Assembly (NCBI GenBank): GCA_023412635.1
Contig: JAEYNI010000103.1
Span: 1 to 6,701, forward strand
Reading direction: 5' to 3'
From: Bacillota bacterium
Lineage (GTDB): Bacteria; Bacillota; Clostridia; Acetivibrionales; DSM-1351
DNA: 6,701 nt
A program made the position numbers and the translations under genes. Positions 5,028 to 6,701 of this stretch are shown here, one piece after another; position 1 is the first letter of the stretch; the number at the start of each line of letters is the position of its first letter. Below the pieces are notes generated by a model, which did not search any database, was not told the DNA's origin, and worked only from the letters and a program-made list of their open reading frames with translations.

Positions 5028-6230
5028 TTGGAATTGCTTGTTAGTATTGGCCTTGAGTTTTACTCGGCGCTTTTATCATCATCTATTATTTGTTACATAA
5101 TCTGCAGAATAAATTCAGATCTTAAAAAAGCATATATGATAAATCATATTATTAGCAGCTTGTCTATTGCTTCCATTATAACGTCAGTTAACGTAGCGAT
5201 ACCAGATCTGAATATGGGAATGGAATTGATAGTTTTTTGTATAACAATTTTATTTGTTGTGATTCCTTTATATAAACATAATATGTACTATACGACTATT
5301 TCAGTATTTCTCAGCGTTTTAATACTCAGCCTCGGAGACCTGCTTGTATCCCTTGCTTATGCTAATTTTATGAAACTTAATCCGGATGAGCTTCTGTCAA
5401 GCTTTGTTCACGTGACAATCGGGAAACTCATGTCCTTTTTGTTTTCCTATATCGTATTAAATTTTCTTGCAGATGATTTTATTAAAGCAAGAAAGAGGAT
5501 TTATAAAAATCATAAGAAATTCATGATTCTGCTTTGCGGAAACCTTATTACAGTGTTTGTTATCCTTTTATTCGTATTCAGCCTGTTCAGTTTTACTTTT
5601 GAGTTCAAGGATGCGGTTACTCGAAACAATATATTGTTTATAAGCGTTATCATAATAGTTGCAGTATTATTGGCTTCAATTGCAGGAACCTTATATCTCA
5701 TAAACTACTTTTTACTCAACAGACTAAAGTACGACAGACTAAAAATGGACAACCTCAAGGATGTTATGACGGGAACCCTTAACAGAGGCTCGGGGCTAAA
5801 GTTCATTGAGGACCAGCTCGGACAGTGCAAAAAGCAAAAAATATCCATGACAATATGCTATATTGATGTAAATGATTTAAAGTTAATAAATGATATGCTT
5901 GGCCACAGGGAAGGCGATTTCCTCATAAAGACCATTATAGCTACCATAAAGAAGAATATAAGGGAGACGGATGTAATCAGCAGACTGGGAGGAGATGAAT
6001 TCGTTATTGTTTTTCCGGGCTGTACAATGGACTATTCTGAAAGGGTTATGGAAAGGATTTCCGGGGAATTAAGGCAGCTGAAACCCTTTGTAAATAAAGA
6101 TTATAACATAAGCATAAGTTACGGCTTTTCGCAGTATAACGGAGAATTGGATATCACAGTTGAAGGCCTTCTGGATAAGGCTGACCACCAGATGTACCAA
6201 AATAAAAGAGCTATTAAGGCTATGGCTTAA
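5028..6230 (+). CDS. Multi-pass membrane diguanylate cyclase (GGDEF)
   Basis: This 400-residue protein makes the second messenger cyclic di-GMP from two GTP. The N-terminal half (about 8-229) is membrane-embedded, with roughly six or seven hydrophobic segments near 8-27, 41-57, 65-81, 88-111, 126-147, 165-190 and 201-229. The GGDEF domain starts with DVMTGTLNR (245-253), followed by the metal-binding Asp280 in YIDVNDLKLIND, GHREGD (292-297), the GGDEF signature (321-325) and the ISISYGF strand (361-367). An inhibitory I-site RETD (312-315) is intact five residues before GGDEF, so product feedback is expected. No EAL or HD-GYP domain is fused. An in-frame TGA at 5025 forces the start downstream. 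TTG 5028 sits 3 nt after GGGGAG (5019-5024); TTG 5034 would have a better 9-nt spacing and is a real alternative. What the membrane half senses is unknown. Confidence 0.93.
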   Translation: MELLVSIGLEFYSALLSSSIICYIICRINSDLKKAYMINHIISSLSIASIITSVNVAIPDLNMGMELIVFCITILFVVIPLYKHNMYYTTISVFLSVLILSLGDLLVSLAYANFMKLNPDELLSSFVHVTIGKLMSFLFSYIVLNFLADDFIKARKRIYKNHKKFMILLCGNLITVFVILLFVFSLFSFTFEFKDAVTRNNILFISVIIIVAVLLASIAGTLYLINYFLLNRLKYDRLKMDNLKDVMTGTLNRGSGLKFIEDQLGQCKKQKISMTICYIDVNDLKLINDMLGHREGDFLIKTIIATIKKNIRETDVISRLGGDEFVIVFPGCTMDYSERVMERISGELRQLKPFVNKDYNISISYGFSQYNGELDITVEGLLDKADHQMYQNKRAIKAMA

Positions 6231-6254
6231 CAGAAAATTTCATTTGAAATTCAC

Positions 6255-6329
6255 AGGCCCATCACAATTATTTTGCGCGAATGATATATAATAATATTAT
6301 CCTGGCAAAATAATTGTAATGGGTCTTTT
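6255..6329 (+). terminator. Long inverted repeat, probable terminator of the GGDEF gene
   Basis: CCCATCACAATTATTTTGC (6258-6276) pairs with GCAAAATAATTGTAATGGG (6305-6323) with one C-A mismatch. Three more outer pairs, one a wobble, extend the stem to 6255-6326. TCTTTT (6324-6329) follows. The 28-nt loop is AT-rich and holds the palindrome ATAATATTAT (6291-6300). It is 24 nt past the cyclase stop codon. The stem is unusually long and the T-run short for a simple terminator. Confidence 0.65.
6273..6300 (+). promoter_or_regulatory. Candidate promoter of the response regulator, inside the hairpin loop
   Basis: TTGCGC (6273-6278) and TATTAT (6295-6300) are 16 nt apart. A start near 6307 would fall in the right arm of the inverted repeat, so this transcript would not carry the full hairpin. 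A perfect TATAAT at 6287-6292 has no matching -35. The prediction is weak. Confidence 0.28.
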
Positions 6330-6351
6330 AGTGTAAGAGGATGGTGACTGT

Positions 6352-6701
6352 ATGTACAGGATTCTGGTAGTTGATGATGAAGCAGGAATACGTGATATTA
6401 TTAAGAAATACGCAGTCTTTGAAGGCCACGAAATCAGCGAGGCGGCAGATGGGATGGAAGCTGTTCGTATCTGCCGGGAAAAGGACTTCGATATAATTGT
6501 AATGGATGTTATGATGCCGGAACTGGATGGTTTCTCAGCCTGTAAGGAAATAAGAAAGATAAAAAAAACCCCGGTACTTATGCTCTCTGCCAGAGGGGAA
6601 GAGTATGATAAAATTCATGGCTTTGAACTTGGAATAGACGATTATGTTGTAAAACCTTTTTCTCCTAAAGAGTTAATGATGAGAATCAATGCAATTATTA
6701 A
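6352..6701 (+). CDS. Response regulator, receiver domain (3' end outside window)
   Basis: The first 116 codons encode a complete CheY-like receiver domain. The acidic pocket is D8-D9, the phosphorylation site is Asp52 in VMDVMMPELDG (50-60), the switch residue is Ser79 in LSAR, and the conserved lysine is Lys101 in VKPFSPKEL (100-108). The ELGIDDYVVKPFSPKEL style is typical of OmpR/PhoB-family regulators, so a winged-helix DNA-binding domain probably follows, but it is outside the window. The ATG at 6352 is the only in-frame start after the TAA at 6334; AGAGG (6336-6340) lies 11 nt upstream, a longer spacing than ideal. The partner histidine kinase is not visible and may lie downstream. Confidence 0.93.
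   Translation, partial: MYRILVVDDEAGIRDIIKKYAVFEGHEISEAADGMEAVRICREKDFDIIVMDVMMPELDGFSACKEIRKIKKTPVLMLSARGEEYDKIHGFELGIDDYVVKPFSPKELMMRINAII

Overview
The window looks like part of a low-GC Firmicutes chromosome of the class Clostridia. The evidence is AT-rich intergenic DNA, strong GGAGG-type ribosome binding sites, one TTG start, a Gram-positive-type SRP RNA 3' end, and the order SRP RNA - dnaX - ybaB - recR, which is also found in Bacillus and Clostridia. The protein sequences would fit a cellulolytic Clostridium/Ruminiclostridium-like species, but that genus-level guess comes from general resemblance only. All recognised genes are on the + strand.

Positions 1-190 hold the 3' part of the signal recognition particle RNA, cut by the window edge, and its terminator. 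Positions 191-3356 are the DNA replication and repair cluster: dnaX (clamp-loader subunit tau/gamma), a YbaB/EbfC nucleoid-associated protein and recR. The three genes are about 97 bases apart and probably at least partly co-transcribed. A long nested hairpin with a T-run follows recR.

Positions 3357-4753 hold a structured non-coding gap, then a stand-alone gene for a short, divergent relative of epoxyqueuosine reductase with two [4Fe-4S] clusters, closed by a perfect 10-bp bidirectional-type terminator. Positions 4754-5027 are AT-rich and largely unexplained. Positions 5028-6230 encode a multi-pass membrane diguanylate cyclase with intact GGDEF and I-site motifs, followed by a 22-bp inverted repeat. 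From 6352 to the end lies the receiver domain of a response regulator, cut by the window edge.

The most notable observation is an exact A AAA AAG heptamer in the correct reading phase in dnaX. It sits where the low-complexity linker meets the C-terminal tau domain, and a -1 stop follows ten codons later. This is the arrangement Escherichia coli uses to make gamma from dnaX by programmed -1 frameshifting. Secondary points of interest are the AgrC-like look of the cyclase's membrane half and the Glu-for-Asp change at the expected catalytic position of the QueG-like protein. I see no CRISPR array, insertion sequence, tRNA or defence system here.
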